Below are positions 7,826 through 16,202 of a DNA stretch of 56,422 nucleotides, piece by piece. The stretch's first letter is position 1. Each line of letters opens with the position of its first letter. The stretch lies in contig NZ_JACJQL010000043.1 in assembly GCF_014696625.1 (NCBI RefSeq), positions 1-56,422 of the forward strand. The letters run 5' to 3'. This DNA is from Nostoc parmelioides FACHB-3921 (GTDB lineage: Bacteria > Cyanobacteriota > Cyanobacteriia > Cyanobacteriales > Nostocaceae). The notes under the pieces were generated by a model. It was not told where the DNA came from. It saw only the letters and a list, made by a program, of their open reading frames with translations, and did no database searches. Position numbers and translations under genes: made by a program.

Positions 7826-9247
7826 TTAACTACGCTTATAAACCAACTCCATCTTCAATTTCTCAATCTCCAACTTCAACTTCTCATTTTCCATCTTCAA
7901 CCTAGCATTCTCTTCTCTAACCACCTCAAACTCATTCCTCTTAGTCAACGCCTGATTAATAGCTAACTTCCGCATATCTAGCGAAAACCAACGCTGATAG
8001 GTTTGGGTGTGAACTTGCACACTATGCCCTAAATTATCCGCCGCCGCTTTGATTGGTATGCCTAAAATATGCGCTCGAATTGCCCAGGCGTGACGTAAAT
8101 CATAGGGTTTAAAATCTAATTCGACTTTCCGAAACCACCAACTAATACGCTGAGTTAAGGCTGTTATTTCAGCATGATTTGTTTTATCTTTTTTACTAAT
8201 TGCTGTCGCCAGCATTTCTAAATATTTAGGGTTTCTTAAATCAAATTCATCAATCCATTCTTTATGTAAAGGTAATGCTTGTCTTTCCCCAGTTTTACAT
8301 TCTTTGTCTACCTTCCATGTCAAGTCTATATTCTCTTTGCTTAACCACCAATTAATATTAGGGTTAATGAAAATTTCCCTGGGGCGTAAACCAAATACAG
8401 CTAACATTCCATACGTCCAACGCCACAGTTGCCAGCTATCTTTTACATCTTGATTAACTTGATTACCTCTAGTAGTTAAATAATCTTCAAACCTGGTAAT
8501 TCCTGATAATATTTCTGCATCCGTGGGGATGTTGCGAGAACTGCGATCGGGCATTTTGGAATACTGAGACAAATCAATTTCTATATTGAATGTTTGGCAA
8601 AATGCAGATATGGCTCTGGCTGCATTATATCTCGCCCATTCTTTATCAATTTGTTCAATTGAATTGATGAAATTTTCCGCCGTTGCTAAATCTTTGGGGT
8701 TGGTGTATCGCTGGGTGCGGGAAAAATAGTAAAAAAAAGTATGTTCGCTTTTGGTGGTGCGTTTATGGGTTTTAAAATATTCTTCGGCGAATTTTTCTAG
8801 TAAATCACCTATGGTTTGTGAATCTTTTTTAGTGGCTTCTTTGCCTAAATATTTATCGTTCCATTCAAAGGTTTTGCGAGCAATTAACTTACCTAATTCG
8901 TAAGCTTCTTCCTCAGCCGTCTTCAGTCCGTCCAAGTTTGCAGGAATATTCAAGCTGAGATTGTATTGCTTTCTGCCTGTACCGTTGGTGTCCTTGTCTC
9001 CTGGTTTAATTGGTAAGGTTGCTCGTAATTGCAGACTTCCGTTAGATTCTCGAATGGAGACTTTGGTTTTTGCAGACTTCAAACGCAGATTTACCTTGTC
9101 TAGGTCTTGTAGTACTTTTGTTCTCATGTGTTCTCTTTGCTGCTGTGCTTGCAGACTTGAGCCGAGAAAACTGCCGTCGGTAGATGAAAGTGGCTCTAAG
9201 TCTGCAAAGGCTTGTTGATATTTGTCTTCACCCTGATTTTGCATCAC
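7826..9247 (-). CDS. xisA: XisA site-specific recombinase
   Basis: A 473-residue tyrosine recombinase, the length known for XisA of Anabaena. It excises the nifD element in differentiating heterocysts by recombination between the two GGATTACTCCG sites. Catalytic pieces are visible: GLRPREIF (Arg near 288-290), PYDLRHAWAIR (the HxxR-like box, Arg385/His386 area), LGHSVQVHTQTYQRW (His408, and Tyr417 as the likely nucleophile). The N-terminal half fits the DNA-binding and core-binding parts. The last 30 residues form a Leu-rich coiled coil (ENARLKMENEKLKLEIEKL). The gene points away from the attachment site, 115 bp from it. A candidate NtcA site sits in its upstream region. Confidence 0.95.
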   Translation of the reverse strand: MMQNQGEDKYQQAFADLEPLSSTDGSFLGSSLQAQQQREHMRTKVLQDLDKVNLRLKSAKTKVSIRESNGSLQLRATLPIKPGDKDTNGTGRKQYNLSLNIPANLDGLKTAEEEAYELGKLIARKTFEWNDKYLGKEATKKDSQTIGDLLEKFAEEYFKTHKRTTKSEHTFFYYFSRTQRYTNPKDLATAENFINSIEQIDKEWARYNAARAISAFCQTFNIEIDLSQYSKMPDRSSRNIPTDAEILSGITRFEDYLTTRGNQVNQDVKDSWQLWRWTYGMLAVFGLRPREIFINPNINWWLSKENIDLTWKVDKECKTGERQALPLHKEWIDEFDLRNPKYLEMLATAISKKDKTNHAEITALTQRISWWFRKVELDFKPYDLRHAWAIRAHILGIPIKAAADNLGHSVQVHTQTYQRWFSLDMRKLAINQALTKRNEFEVVREENARLKMENEKLKLEIEKLKMELVYKRS

Positions 9248-9283
9248 TGTGGTATTAGCCTATATTTAGCCTAAAAATTAATG

Positions 9284-9298
9284 TGTTATCAGCAAACA
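9284..9298 (-). promoter_or_regulatory. candidate NtcA (BifA) site upstream of xisA
   Basis: On the minus strand, TGT-TTGCTGATA-ACA lies 37 bp upstream of the xisA start. It fits the TGT(N9-10)ACA consensus reported for the NtcA/BifA protein that binds upstream of xisA in Anabaena. The match is seen directly; binding is inferred. Confidence 0.55.
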
Positions 9299-9362
9299 AT
9301 GTTCATCACTAACACTGCTCAGTGCAAACATTAAGCTGTCAAAAGCTATTAAACCACAAAAA

Positions 9363-9373
9363 GGATTACTCCG
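9363..9373 (+). other. nifD element attachment site
   Basis: GGATTACTCCG, the 11-bp recombination core known from the Anabaena nifD element. It lies within nifD codons D-Y-S-G, so excision restores the reading frame. Only this copy is in the window. Confidence 0.93.
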
Positions 9374-9504
9374 GCCCTTATCACGGTTATGACGGATTCG
9401 CTATCTTCGCCCGTGACATGGATTTAGCCCTCAACAGCCCAACTTGGAGCTTGATTGGCGCTCCTTGGAAGAAAGCTGCTACAAAGGCTAAGGCTGCTGC
9501 CTAA
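9363..9504 (+). CDS. nifD: nifD 3' part (interrupted)
   Basis: Encodes the last 46 residues of the nitrogenase MoFe alpha subunit: DYSGPYHGYDGFAIFARDMD and then LNSPTWSLIGAPWKKA, ending in an Ala/Lys-rich tail at TAA 9502-9504. This is the standard NifD C-terminus. The rest of nifD lies beyond the element, outside the window. The bases before 9363 belong to the element; an ATG at 9322 opens the same frame but is not a nifD start. After XisA-driven excision the two parts join. In vegetative cells this stretch is not expressed as NifD. It is followed by nifK after a 199-bp structured gap. Confidence 0.93.
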
Positions 9505-9520
9505 TTCCAGGTAAATAGAG

Positions 9521-9656
9521 GGATAGCCTGGGGTTGTTGCCCCAGGAACCCAGGGAAGAATGGTGAATGCTGAATGCTGGATGAAGATTTTTATTCATTA
9601 TTCATGATTCATCACTCGTTACTACCTTGAGGGGGAGTGAACCCCCCAGGCTATCC
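9521..9656 (+). promoter_or_regulatory. nifD-nifK intergenic stem-loops
   Basis: Two local hairpins are visible: CCTGGGG-TTGTTG-CCCCAGG at 9527-9546 and GGGGG-AGTGAA-CCCCC near 9631-9646. In addition GGATAGCCTGGGG (9521-9533) is a perfect 13-bp complement of CCCCAGGCTATCC (9644-9656), so the whole gap can close as one long stem in competition with the local ones. Such structures may protect or process the nifHDK mRNA. That role is inference. Confidence 0.6.
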
Positions 9657-9703
9657 TCACTCATCACTTACAAACCAACCAGCAAGCGTAGAGAGATACA
9701 ACA

Positions 9704-11242
9704 ATGCCTCAGAATCCAGAAAGAATTGTAGACCACGTTGATCTGTTCAAACAGCCAGAATACACCGAGCTATTTGAAAACAAGAGAAAGAACTTTGAAG
9801 GCGCTCACTCTCCTGAAGAAGTTGAAAGAGTGTCTGAATGGACAAAATCTTGGGACTACCGGGAAAAGAACTTCGCTCGTGAAGCTTTAACCGTTAACCC
9901 TGCTAAAGGTTGCCAACCTGTAGGCGCGATGTTCGCTGCTTTGGGTTTTGAAGGTACTCTTCCCTTCGTACAAGGTTCTCAAGGTTGCGTTGCTTACTTC
10001 CGTACACACCTCAGCCGTCACTACAAAGAGCCTTGCTCCGCAGTATCTTCTTCCATGACAGAAGACGCAGCAGTATTCGGTGGTTTGAACAACATGATCG
10101 AAGGTATGCAGGTTTCATACCAACTGTACAAGCCTAAGATGATTGCTGTTTGCACCACCTGTATGGCGGAAGTTATCGGTGACGACTTAGGCGCGTTCAT
10201 CACTAACTCCAAGAACGCTGGTTCTATTCCTCAAGATTTCCCCGTACCTTTTGCTCACACACCTAGCTTTGTTGGTTCCCACATCACTGGCTACGACAAT
10301 ATGATGAAGGGTATTCTGTCTAACTTGACAGAAGGTAAGAAGAAAGCTACCAGCAACGGCAAAATTAACTTCATTCCTGGTTTTGATACCTATGTAGGTA
10401 ACAATCGCGAATTGAAGCGGATGATGGGTGTAATGGGTGTTGACTACACCATCCTGTCTGACAGCAGCGACTACTTTGATTCACCAAACACTGGTGAGTA
10501 CGAAATGTACCCAGGTGGTACCAAGTTGGAAGATGCGGCTGATTCTATCAACGCTAAAGCAACTGTTGCTCTCCAAGCTTACACCACACCTAAGACCCGC
10601 GAATACATCAAAACCCAGTGGAAGCAAGAAACACAAGTATTGCGCCCCTTCGGTGTTAAGGGTACTGACGAGTTCTTGACTGCTGTTTCTGAATTGACCG
10701 GTAAGGCTATTCCTGAAGAATTGGAAATCGAACGCGGTCGTTTAGTTGATGCTATCACTGACTCCTACGCTTGGATTCATGGTAAGAAGTTCGCTATCTA
10801 CGGCGACCCCGATTTGATCATCTCCATCACCAGCTTCTTGCTAGAAATGGGTGCTGAACCAGTACACATCCTCTGCAACAACGGTGACGATACCTTCAAG
10901 AAAGAAATGGAAGCTATCCTCGCCGCTAGCCCATTTGGTAAAGAAGCTAAAGTTTGGATTCAAAAAGACTTGTGGCACTTCCGCAGTTTGTTGTTCACCG
11001 AGCCTGTAGACTTCTTCATCGGTAACTCCTACGGTAAGTACCTGTGGCGCGATACCAAGATCCCAATGGTGCGGATTGGTTATCCTCTCTTCGATCGCCA
11101 CCACTTACACCGTTATTCTACCCTTGGCTACCAAGGTGGTCTAAATATCCTCAACTGGGTTGTTAACACCCTGTTGGATGAAATGGATCGCAGCACCAAC
11201 ATCACTGGTAAGACCGATATCTCCTTCGACTTGATTCGCTAG
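9704..11242 (+). CDS. nifK: nitrogenase MoFe protein beta subunit
   Basis: A 512-residue NifK, the beta subunit of dinitrogenase, which with NifD carries the P-cluster and forms the alpha2beta2 MoFe protein. P-cluster cysteine regions are visible: NPAKGCQPVGAMFA (about 63-76), GSQGCVAYFRTHLSRHYKEP (about 90-109), and the later VCTTCMAEVIGDD (about 148-160). The C-terminal part holds NSYGKYLWRDTKIPMVRIG and ends DISFDLIR, the usual end. Codon use is biased toward C-ending forms (for example AAC and TTC), as expected of a highly expressed gene. It belongs to the nif operon, 199 bp after the nifD stop. Expressed in heterocysts. Confidence 0.98.
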   Translation: MPQNPERIVDHVDLFKQPEYTELFENKRKNFEGAHSPEEVERVSEWTKSWDYREKNFAREALTVNPAKGCQPVGAMFAALGFEGTLPFVQGSQGCVAYFRTHLSRHYKEPCSAVSSSMTEDAAVFGGLNNMIEGMQVSYQLYKPKMIAVCTTCMAEVIGDDLGAFITNSKNAGSIPQDFPVPFAHTPSFVGSHITGYDNMMKGILSNLTEGKKKATSNGKINFIPGFDTYVGNNRELKRMMGVMGVDYTILSDSSDYFDSPNTGEYEMYPGGTKLEDAADSINAKATVALQAYTTPKTREYIKTQWKQETQVLRPFGVKGTDEFLTAVSELTGKAIPEELEIERGRLVDAITDSYAWIHGKKFAIYGDPDLIISITSFLLEMGAEPVHILCNNGDDTFKKEMEAILAASPFGKEAKVWIQKDLWHFRSLLFTEPVDFFIGNSYGKYLWRDTKIPMVRIGYPLFDRHHLHRYSTLGYQGGLNILNWVVNTLLDEMDRSTNITGKTDISFDLIR

Positions 11243-11278
11243 AAATTAATGCAGCGTGCCATTGAAAGGTAGAACTTA

Positions 11279-11354
11279 GGGACTGGGGATTGGGTTATTG
11301 GGTACTAGGAATATTATCTTCCCAGTCCCGTGTTCCCAGTCCCCAGTACCCAAT
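11279..11354 (+). repeat. inverted repeat after nifK
   Basis: ATTGGGTACT at 11297-11306 is complementary to AGTACCCAAT at 11345-11354, and GGGACTGGGGA-type sequence pairs with the TCCCAGTCCCC-type sequence between them. This is a long imperfect stem between nifK and the Mo-nitro_C gene. It may slow transcription or mark an mRNA processing site. It is also a common dispersed repeat type in Nostoc. Confidence 0.5.
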
Positions 11355-11387
11355 ATCTAATACTCTATTCACCTCAAGTTCCTTAGT

Positions 11388-11714
11388 ATGTCATCAACTC
11401 ACACTCATCAGCATCATCCTAATTTCCATCCACCAAACTATAAGAAACCAGGTGCATTTGATGTGCTTCGTCCTTTGCGTGGTTGGGTTGATAATTTTCC
11501 GGTTAAAAATGCTCGTTTCGCTCATCTTGTTTGTCAGGTAATTCCTTGCTGTTGTCCTTTTGAGCGAGACATTAATTTATTTGGGCGGACTATCCATATT
11601 CCAGCATTGTGTAAACTCAATCCTTTGTATGACGAATTTGTCGGGTTGCGTTTTCGCGCTTTATCTTACCTGGCTGATGAATGTGGAGAGGATGTAACGA
11701 AGTACATTTGCTAG
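11388..11714 (+). CDS. Mo-dependent nitrogenase C-terminal family protein
   Basis: A 108-residue protein. After a His-rich start (SSTHTHQHHPNFHPP) it carries the conserved block VLRPLRGWVDNFPVKNARFAHL, then CQVIPCCCPFERDINLFGR, PALCKLNPLYDEFVGLRFRALSYLADECGEDVTKYI. This matches the cyanobacterial family named Mo-dependent nitrogenase C-terminal. It sits between nifK and nifE, as in Anabaena. The function is not known. The CCCP cluster and His-rich head could bind metal, but that is a guess. A small plus-strand frame at 11290-11541 is only a shadow of this region. Confidence 0.85.
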   Translation: MSSTHTHQHHPNFHPPNYKKPGAFDVLRPLRGWVDNFPVKNARFAHLVCQVIPCCCPFERDINLFGRTIHIPALCKLNPLYDEFVGLRFRALSYLADECGEDVTKYIC

Positions 11715-12023
11715 AGGTTAGAAGTTAGGAACTAGGGGCTAGGGAAAGAATTTTCTCTTGCTTTTTGTGTTACCTAATTGACCGTATTTCTTGCAAAGGT
11801 CTGTTTATGAAAATGCTACCGTTGATGATTTTGTCAGTTTTTTAAACGCAAAGTATCGCGGAGTTTAACGCGGAGTAGGCGGAGGAATTTTTGTGTATTT
11901 CGCGTGATGAAAGAAGATTTTTGCAAGAAGTTTATTAAAAACAGTTATCGGTGAATTGGCTGATTATTTCACTATTTACTGATAACTGACAATTAACAAC
12001 GTCGATCGCGTGCGAGAAGAGAG
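11715..12023 (+). other. nifE upstream gap
   Basis: No gene is seen. The gap contains a Nostoc-type dispersed phrase (CGCAAAGTATCGCGGAG ... ACGCGGAGTAGGCGGAGGA) similar to that at 15880-15960, and just before nifE the sequence GCGAGAAGAGAG, which serves as ribosome site. No clear NtcA or sigma site is visible. A nifE-proximal promoter is possible but not shown. Confidence 0.5.
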
Positions 12024-13466
12024 ATGAAGAACACCCAAGGCAAAATCAACGAGCTACTGAATGAGTCGGGATGTGAGCATAACCAGCACAAGCATGGTGA
12101 GAAGAAGAATAAGTCTTGTTCACAACAAGCGCAACCTGGGGCGGCTCAAGGGGGCTGTGCATTTGATGGGGCGATGATTTCCCTGGTTCCGATTGTGGAT
12201 GCGGCTCATTTGGTGCATGGCCCCATCGCCTGTGCTGGTAATTCTTGGGGTAGTCGTGGTAGTCTCTCTTCCGGCCCCCAGCTTTACAAAATGGGCTTTA
12301 CTACCGATATGTCAGAAAATGATGTAATTTTCGGTGGTGAGAAGAAACTCTATAAGGCAATTCTAGAAATTCACAAACGTTACAATCCATCGGCGGTATT
12401 TGTCTATGCTACTTGTGTGACGGCGTTGATTGGTGATGATATTGATGCTGTCTGCAAAACTGCGGCGGAGAAAATTGGCACTCCTGTAATCCCAGTAATC
12501 GCTCCTGGTTTCATCGGCAGTAAGAACTTAGGCAACCGTTTTGGTGGTGAATCTTTATTAGATTATGTTGTCGGTACAGCAGAACCGGAGTACACCACAC
12601 CCTATGATATAAACTTAATCGGCGAATATAACATCGCCGGGGAAATGTGGGGAGTCCTGCCGTTACTAGAAAAATTGGGTATTCGCGTCCTATCGAAAAT
12701 CACAGGCGATGCTCGGTTTGAAGAAATCCGCTATGCACACCGCGCCAAGCTGAATGTGATGATCTGTTCACGGGCGTTGCTCAATATGGCGAGAAAGATG
12801 GAGGAAAAATACGGCATCCCCTACATTGAAGAATCTTTTTATGGCATCGATGATATGAATCGGTGTTTGCGGAATATTGCCGCCAAATTGGGCGATCCTG
12901 ATTTGCAAGCGCGCACAGAAAAGCTGATTGCAGAGGAAACGGCGGCTCTAGATTTGGCACTGGCTCCCTATCGCGCTCGTCTTAAAGGTAAGCGAGTCGT
13001 ACTCTATACCGGTGGTGTCAAGAGTTGGTCGATTATCTCGGCGGCGAAGGACTTGGGTATTGAAGTAGTGGCTACCAGTACCCGCAAGAGTACAGAAGAA
13101 GATAAGGCTAAAATCAAACGGTTGTTGGGTGCTGATGGCATCATGCTCGAAAAAGGCAACGCCAAAGAACTCCTGCAACTGGTAAAAGATACACAAGCTG
13201 ATATGTTAATTGCTGGTGGTCGTAACCAATACACCGCCCTCAAAGCCCGGATTCCTTTCCTTGATATCAACCAAGAACGCCATCATCCTTATGCTGGTTA
13301 TGTGGGCATGATTGAGATGGCGCGGGAATTGTACGAAGCCCTCTACAGCCCGATTTGGGAACAAATTCGTAAGCCTGCGCCTTGGGATGAAGATATGGGG
13401 ATATTGGCTCATGAATATACAAGTAATCACGATCATATCTTGGCATCTATAGAGGAGTTAATCTGA
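12024..13466 (+). CDS. nifE: FeMo-cofactor scaffold subunit NifE
   Basis: A 480-residue NifE, the alpha-like half of the NifEN scaffold on which the NifB-derived cluster matures with Mo and homocitrate. The N-terminal part, QPGAAQGGCAFDGAMISLVP and HGPIACAGNSWGSRG, carries Cys positions that hold the permanent 4Fe-4S cluster at the NifEN interface. FVYATCVTALIGDDIDAVC is the next conserved Cys block. The His/Lys-rich start (CEHNQHKHGEKKNKSCSQQ) is usual in cyanobacterial NifE. The stop shares one base with the nifN start (TGATG), so the two are coupled. Depends on NifV homocitrate from the cluster at 40.3 kb. Confidence 0.97.
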   Translation: MKNTQGKINELLNESGCEHNQHKHGEKKNKSCSQQAQPGAAQGGCAFDGAMISLVPIVDAAHLVHGPIACAGNSWGSRGSLSSGPQLYKMGFTTDMSENDVIFGGEKKLYKAILEIHKRYNPSAVFVYATCVTALIGDDIDAVCKTAAEKIGTPVIPVIAPGFIGSKNLGNRFGGESLLDYVVGTAEPEYTTPYDINLIGEYNIAGEMWGVLPLLEKLGIRVLSKITGDARFEEIRYAHRAKLNVMICSRALLNMARKMEEKYGIPYIEESFYGIDDMNRCLRNIAAKLGDPDLQARTEKLIAEETAALDLALAPYRARLKGKRVVLYTGGVKSWSIISAAKDLGIEVVATSTRKSTEEDKAKIKRLLGADGIMLEKGNAKELLQLVKDTQADMLIAGGRNQYTALKARIPFLDINQERHHPYAGYVGMIEMARELYEALYSPIWEQIRKPAPWDEDMGILAHEYTSNHDHILASIEELI

Positions 13467-14800
13467 TGGCGATCGTTACGCTCCCCAATAAATCAGTAGC
13501 AGTCAATCCTCTCAAGCAAAGTCAAGCTTTGGGCGCTTCTCTAGCCTTTTTAGGATTGAAGGGGATGATTCCTCTGTTTCACGGTTCCCAAGGTTGTACA
13601 GCTTTTGCCAAAGTGGTGTTAGTCCGGCATTTTCGGGAAGCCATACCCTTGGCGACAACGGCGATGACGGAAGTAACTACTATTTTGGGTGGTGAAGATA
13701 ACATTGAGCAAGCAATTCTCACTTTGGTGGAGAAGTCCAGCCCAGAAATTATTGGTCTGTGTAGCACTGGACTAACGGAAACCAGAGGCGATGATATTGA
13801 ACGCTTTCTTAAGGATATCCGCGATCGCCATCCGGAAATATCTCACCTACCAATTGTATTCGCGCCTACACCAGATTTTAAAGGGGCGTTGCAAGATGGA
13901 TTTGCGGCGGCTGTGGAAAGCATCGTCAAAGAAATTCCTCAACCCGGAACCACCAGAAGCGAACAAGTCACAATTTTGGCTGGTTCTGCTTTCACCCCTG
14001 GAGATTTGCAAGAAATCAAAGAGATTGTCACCGCTTTTGGTTTAGTACCTATCTTCGTTCCTGATATTGGTGCTTCCTTGGATGGACACCTAGATGAGGA
14101 ATATAGTTCGGTGACAACCAGTGGAACAACCGTCACACAACTAAAAGAAGTCGGTTGTTCCGCTTTCACCATCGCCTTGGGTGAGAGTATGCGCGGTGCG
14201 GCGAGGATTCTAGAAGACAGATTTAACATCCCCTACGAAGTCTTTAGCGAACTCACTGGCTTAGAACCCGTAGACGAATTTATCCAAGCCTTAGCAATTC
14301 TCAGCAGCAACCCAGTACCAGAAAAGTATTGCCGTCAACGTCGCCAGTTGCAAGATGCGATGTTAGACACACACTTTTACTTCGGTGCAAAACGCATCTC
14401 CTTGGCACTAGAACCAGACCTGCTGTGGTCAATGGTCAAATTTCTGCAATCGATGGGGACACAAATTCACGCCGCCGTCACCACCACACGCTCACCCCTG
14501 CTAGAACAACTCCCCATAAAGAGCGTAACCATCGGTGATTTAGAAGACTTTGAACAACTGGCAGTAGAATCTGACCTGTTAATTGGTAATTCTAACTTGG
14601 CAGCGATCGCCAAACGTCTTTCAATTCCTCATTATCGTCTCGGTATCCCCATTTATGACCGCTTAGGTAATGGTCATTTCACTAAAGTCGGCTATCGCGG
14701 CTCAATGGAAGTCTTGTTTGGCATCGGTAATCTATTTATAGATGCAGAAGAAGCGAGAGTTAAGAACTTTGATGAGAATTTTGTAACTGGTCATGGGTAA
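13466..14800 (+). CDS. nifN: FeMo-cofactor scaffold subunit NifN
   Basis: A 444-residue NifN, the beta-like half of the NifEN scaffold. Conserved blocks are NPLKQSQALGASLAFLGLKG, FHGSQGCTAFAKVVLVRHF with the cluster Cys, and IGLCSTGLTETRGDDIERF. The length is usual. The start overlaps the nifE stop by one base, indicating translational coupling and equal production. The final residues NFVTGHG are followed by a spacer of repeats before nifX. Confidence 0.97.
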   Translation: MAIVTLPNKSVAVNPLKQSQALGASLAFLGLKGMIPLFHGSQGCTAFAKVVLVRHFREAIPLATTAMTEVTTILGGEDNIEQAILTLVEKSSPEIIGLCSTGLTETRGDDIERFLKDIRDRHPEISHLPIVFAPTPDFKGALQDGFAAAVESIVKEIPQPGTTRSEQVTILAGSAFTPGDLQEIKEIVTAFGLVPIFVPDIGASLDGHLDEEYSSVTTSGTTVTQLKEVGCSAFTIALGESMRGAARILEDRFNIPYEVFSELTGLEPVDEFIQALAILSSNPVPEKYCRQRRQLQDAMLDTHFYFGAKRISLALEPDLLWSMVKFLQSMGTQIHAAVTTTRSPLLEQLPIKSVTIGDLEDFEQLAVESDLLIGNSNLAAIAKRLSIPHYRLGIPIYDRLGNGHFTKVGYRGSMEVLFGIGNLFIDAEEARVKNFDENFVTGHG

Positions 14801-14873
14801 TAGGTAATGGGTAATGGGCAATAAGTAATAAAAGAGAATTTAATTTGTCCCCATTACCCCTTATCCCCAATCC

Positions 14874-14957
14874 AAGGCAACAGTCAAAAGGCAAAAGTCA
14901 AAAGAAAAAATCTTTTACCTTTTTACTTTTTACCTTTTACTTTTTTGTCCCCAATCC
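14874..14957 (+). repeat. dispersed repeat before nifX
   Basis: The gap between nifN and nifX holds AAGGCAAAAGTCAAAAG-type sequence, then CTTTTTACTTTTTAC-type runs, then TTTTTTGTCCCCAATCC. Almost the same block recurs at 22895-22964 beside hupW. The arms AAAAGTCAAAAG and CTTTTTACTTTT-like sequences can pair loosely. It is a dispersed intergenic repeat, with no coding content. Confidence 0.7.
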
Positions 14958-14977
14958 CCAATTCAGGAGCAATCAGA

Positions 14978-15391
14978 ATGAAAATTGCCTTTACGACTAG
15001 TGACCGAATTCATATTAATTCGCATTTCGGTTCTGCCAAAGAAATTGATGTCTACGAAATTAACGCCGAAGGATATCAATTTTTAGAAACATTGAACTTT
15101 GAAGGCGAACTCAAAGAAGATGGCAACGAGGATAAAGTTGCACCAAAACTAGCAGCATTAGCTGACTGTGCCATTGTGTATGTCGTCGCTATTGGTGGGA
15201 CTGCTGCTGCCAAATTAATCAAAAAAGGTGTCACTCCTGTAAAGGCGCGATCGGAAGAAGAAAAAATCAGCGAACTCCTGAATAAATTAGTCGAAACCCT
15301 TAAAGGTAATCCTCCACCTTGGTTGCGGAAAGCATTGCAACCAAAAACCAAAAATTTTGCTGATGAAATTGAAGACGAAGCAACAGTATGA
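14978..15391 (+). CDS. nifX: nitrogenase cofactor carrier NifX
   Basis: A 137-residue NifX from the ATG at 14978, preceded by AGGAGCAATCAG as ribosome site. An ATG-less upstream extension to 14945 lacks support. The start MKIAFTTSDRIHINSHFGSAKEIDVYEI is the NifX/NafY/VnfX-type cofactor-binding fold. In known systems NifX binds the NifB-co precursor or VK-cluster and passes it to NifEN. Its stop overlaps the next gene in ATGA, so nifX and the DUF269 gene are coupled. Confidence 0.95.
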   Translation: MKIAFTTSDRIHINSHFGSAKEIDVYEINAEGYQFLETLNFEGELKEDGNEDKVAPKLAALADCAIVYVVAIGGTAAAKLIKKGVTPVKARSEEEKISELLNKLVETLKGNPPPWLRKALQPKTKNFADEIEDEATV

Positions 15392-15864
15392 CCCCAGAAA
15401 ATAACGTCAACGGCACTGCTACTAGTGTCGTCTCTACCTCCCCATTTTTGAAAGCATTAGTCTTACAAATTCGCGGACAAGATGCTTACGGAGTTTATCG
15501 TAGCTGGTCTGATGATTTACTCCTCAAAGGCTTTGTTGTCACCAAACAAAAGAAACGGGAAATTTCCGTGCAAGGAGAAGTTGACCCCGTAACCATATCA
15601 CGGATTATGTCCTTCTTCAAGGCGATCGCTGCCAGAATTGAACAAGAAACAGGCTTAATCTCCCAAGTTGTACTTGACTTAAGCCACGAAGGTTTTGGCT
15701 GGGCGTTAGTTTTTTCTGGTCGTCTAATACTCACAGTTAAAACCTTAAGAGATGCTCATCGTTTTGGTTTTGACTCCTTGGAGAAACTGGCGGAAGAAGG
15801 CGATAGATATGTCGAAAGAGGAGTTGATTTAGCTAATCGCTATAAAGAAGTAAGTAAGTTGTAA
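15388..15864 (+). CDS. NifX-associated protein (DUF269, orf2)
   Basis: A 158-residue member of the NifX-associated nitrogen-fixation family DUF269. FLKALVLQIRGQDAYGVYRSW with the following LLKGFVVTKQKKREI is its hallmark start. The later DLSHEGFGWALVFSGRLIL and FDSLEKLAEEGDRYVERGV also fit. Precise function is not known; it always accompanies nifX. The start overlaps nifX by 4 bp. After it a 122-bp gap holds GCG/CTCTGCG repeat sequence. Confidence 0.93.
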   Translation: MTPENNVNGTATSVVSTSPFLKALVLQIRGQDAYGVYRSWSDDLLLKGFVVTKQKKREISVQGEVDPVTISRIMSFFKAIAARIEQETGLISQVVLDLSHEGFGWALVFSGRLILTVKTLRDAHRFGFDSLEKLAEEGDRYVERGVDLANRYKEVSKL

Positions 15865-15986
15865 GAGGAATTTTAAACGCGGAGGAGCGCTGAGGTTTAC
15901 GCAAAGGAACGCAAAGTGTTACTCTCTTTCCCTCCTCTCTGCGTCTCTGCGCCTCTGCGTGAGACATTCAAAAACTATTCAACATC

Positions 15987-16202
15987 ATGCAAATAGAAGA
16001 AACAACCATCGAGGAAATACAAACTAAAATTAAACGCCTCAATAGTAAAGCCGGGCAAATGAAAATGGATCTGCACGACTTAGCAGAAGGTTTGCCAACG
16101 GATTACACCCAACTGATGGACGTTGCGGCTGCGACTTATGAAATTTATCGTCAGCTAGATGAACTCAAGCAAGAGTTGAAGAAATTGGAGAACGCGAAAT
16201 GA
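15987..16202 (+). CDS. DUF683 small nif protein (orf3)
   Basis: A 71-residue helical protein of the DUF683 / CCE_0567 family found between the nifX-associated gene and nifW. KIKRLNSKAGQMKMDLHDLA followed by EGLPTDYTQLMDVAAATYEIY is the typical pattern of two antiparallel helices. In other species this family binds 4Fe-4S or is called NafX/FeSII-like partner, but its role is open. The stop overlaps the nifW start in ATGA. Confidence 0.88.
   Translation: MQIEETTIEEIQTKIKRLNSKAGQMKMDLHDLAEGLPTDYTQLMDVAAATYEIYRQLDELKQELKKLENAK

Larger units (their letters stand above)
1..9373. mobile_element. nifD element, nifK-proximal part
   Basis: This is the part of the heterocyst-specific excision element that interrupts nifD. 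The right edge is the GGATTACTCCG motif at 9363-9373, inside the codons for the NifD residues DYSG. The site-specific recombinase gene xisA lies just inside that edge. In known strains the element is bounded by two direct copies of this 11-bp site and leaves the chromosome during heterocyst differentiation, restoring nifD. I see no second copy and no nifH or nifD 5' part in the window, so the left end lies outside and the element is longer than 9.3 kb. Most cargo genes lie on the minus strand, opposite to nif, and include toxin-antitoxin and transposase remnants typical of a mobile region. Confidence 0.93.

Noticed and set aside
1..9362. Left attachment site of the nifD element
   Set aside because: I searched for a second GGATTACTCCG by eye and found none; nifH and the nifD 5' part are also absent, so the left end is outside.
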